Shown here one piece after another: positions 7,435-8,308 of a DNA stretch of 8,308 bases (positions are counted from its first letter, which is position 1; each line of letters begins with the position of its first letter). Both the position numbers and the translations under genes were made by a program. This DNA is from Oscillospiraceae bacterium (GTDB lineage: Bacteria > Bacillota_A > Clostridia > Oscillospirales > JAAYXM01). The notes beneath the pieces were generated by a model. The model saw only the letters and a list, made by a program, of their open reading frames with translations. It did not search any database and had not been told where the DNA came from. The stretch is from NCBI GenBank assembly GCA_017408185.1, contig JAFQVE010000117.1, forward strand, positions 1-8,308, written 5' to 3'.

Positions 7435-7438
7435 ACGT

Positions 7439-7446
7439 ACCTCCCT
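7439..7446 (-). promoter_or_regulatory. Ribosome binding site of the lyase gene
   Basis: Read on the minus strand this is AGGGAGGT, with its GGAGG core 5 bases before the ATG at 7434. It lies in the 16-base gap after the upstream stop codon and fixes the start of the signal peptide. Confidence 0.85.
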
Positions 7447-7450
7447 GTTT

Positions 7451-8308
7451 TTATTCTCTTGTGGCTATTGTGTCGGTGTATACCACGCTGATGGCGCCGG
7501 TGTTGTTTTTGTAGATTATGTAGCCGCGGACATAAGCGTAATCCTCATACGGAGCGGCAAACTGACCGTGTGCTCTTCCGCCCTTTGCTGATGTGTATTT
7601 CCTGTCGCAGGAAAGAAGCGATATTGCCTCCGAAGTTCCGAGAAGAATGCCTGCTTCTAATACGGTATAGGAACTGCTGTAACGATCATATTCTATCATA
7701 TATGACTCCTCACGCGGAGTGCCGTGAAGGACAACCTTTGGCATTTTTTCCTTCTCGTCCACGGCGGTTGTATATGCTTTAAGCGTAGAATCCGCCCATG
7801 CGTAAAAGCTGTAGCCTTCGTTTGTTCTGACTGTTTTTTCGCTGTTATCTACAAGAAGCTTCCAGAACTTTACGCCTTCAAGTCCGCTATCAGAGAGTGC
7901 ATTTACCTCTTCATCATAGCTGTAGGTTTTCGTTGCAGCAACTTCGTCATTTTCACTTTTATACGTAATTGTAACCTCTGCCGGTGTCTGCAACGCTACA
8001 ACGCGGGTAACGCTTTCCGTAAGCTCTGTTTCCTCTGTGAAGTCCTTTGTTTCTCCGTTTTCTACATACTGCCACTTTGAGAATGTGTGACCTAAAAGCT
8101 TCGGATTTGTGTCTGGCAAACCGTTATCCTCAAAGTCAGTTTCCGACATATAACCGAGGAAATAACCGTCCTGATCGTAAAACTCTACGCGTTTTTCATC
8201 GCTGTGTACTTCTTCATACACTGCAGTAATATATGTATTTGACCAGACGGTATATTCATCCTCCGGTTCATAGCTTATAAAAGCCGCAGCACCATTGCTT
8301 GTTGTTCC
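7451..8308 (-). CDS. Secreted β-rich surface protein with InlB-like repeat, C-terminal fragment
   Basis: The C-terminal 285 residues of a larger protein. The frame stays open to the right edge, so a GTG at 8221 is only an internal valine codon. A segment at visible residues 41–80 (VEFYDQDGYFLGY … NPKLLGHTFSKWQ) resembles InlB/Listeria–Bacteroides repeats ('v.F.d.dG..l…P..p…GytF.gW'). A second similar segment (GVKFWKLLVDN … YSFYAWADSTLKAYT) follows. The last 90 or so residues (VLEAGILLG … HGQFAAPYEDYAYVRGYIIYKN … ISVVYTDT) form a C-terminal module I recall from secreted Clostridia proteins but cannot name. The gene lies 16 bases before the lyase with no terminator between them, so the two probably share an mRNA. 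The signal peptide and main domains would be outside the window. It could be an accessory binding protein or another enzyme. Confidence 0.72.
   Translation of the reverse strand, partial: GTTSNGAAAFISYEPEDEYTVWSNTYITAVYEEVHSDEKRVEFYDQDGYFLGYMSETDFEDNGLPDTNPKLLGHTFSKWQYVENGETKDFTEETELTESVTRVVALQTPAEVTITYKSENDEVAATKTYSYDEEVNALSDSGLEGVKFWKLLVDNSEKTVRTNEGYSFYAWADSTLKAYTTAVDEKEKMPKVVLHGTPREESYMIEYDRYSSSYTVLEAGILLGTSEAISLLSCDRKYTSAKGGRAHGQFAAPYEDYAYVRGYIIYKNNTGAISVVYTDTIATRE

Noticed and set aside
7724..8080. A 118-codon plus-strand frame opposite the right-hand partial gene
   Set aside because: Cys/Phe-rich sequence with no family resemblance, antisense to a frame with clear InlB-like pattern; a shadow frame.
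8222..8308. Possible gene start at the GTG at 8221 with the promoter region upstream
   Set aside because: The same frame is open through to the window edge and encodes protein-like sequence (YEPEDEYTVWSNTYITAVYEE), so the GTG is internal and no promoter is expected here.

Overview
The window looks like a chromosomal piece of an anaerobic, probably gut-dwelling, member of the Clostridia (Bacillota). The evidence is a DUF421–DUF4363 gene pair typical of that class, a cell-surface protein ending in three SLH repeats, AGGAGG-type ribosome sites, and a short GC-rich palindromic repeat of a kind I recall from many gut Clostridia genomes. No rRNA, tRNA, CRISPR array, transposase or phage gene is visible. 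Coding density is very high and no gene-free stretch exceeds 45 bases.

Left end (2–618, plus strand): the C-terminal tail of a DUF421/YetF-type membrane protein overlaps by 4 bases (ATGA) a small single-pass DUF4363 protein. A strong 14-bp hairpin (619–657) separates this pair from the convergent minus-strand genes and probably ends transcription from both sides.

Main body (661–7434, minus strand): one gene for a 2257-residue secreted, surface-anchored polysaccharide lyase of the heparinase II/III fold. In order it carries a signal peptide, two diverged copies of a three-domain unit (carbohydrate-binding-like β-sandwich, Big2-like, Ig-like), an α/α-toroid with an inserted CxxC…CxxC pair, a β-sandwich with the HxH…AHNT active-site signature, a small β-domain, a putative-Ig domain, an acidic Ser/Gly/Asp linker with an eight-glycine run, and three SLH repeats. 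A 46-base palindromic repeat lies in frame between SLH repeats 2 and 3.

Right end (7451–8308, minus strand): the C-terminal 285 residues of another secreted β-rich protein with an InlB-like repeat. It lies 16 bases upstream of the lyase, so the two are probably co-transcribed from a promoter beyond the right edge. Together they suggest a surface system that binds and cleaves a uronic-acid-containing polysaccharide outside the cell. The exact substrate cannot be read from the sequence.
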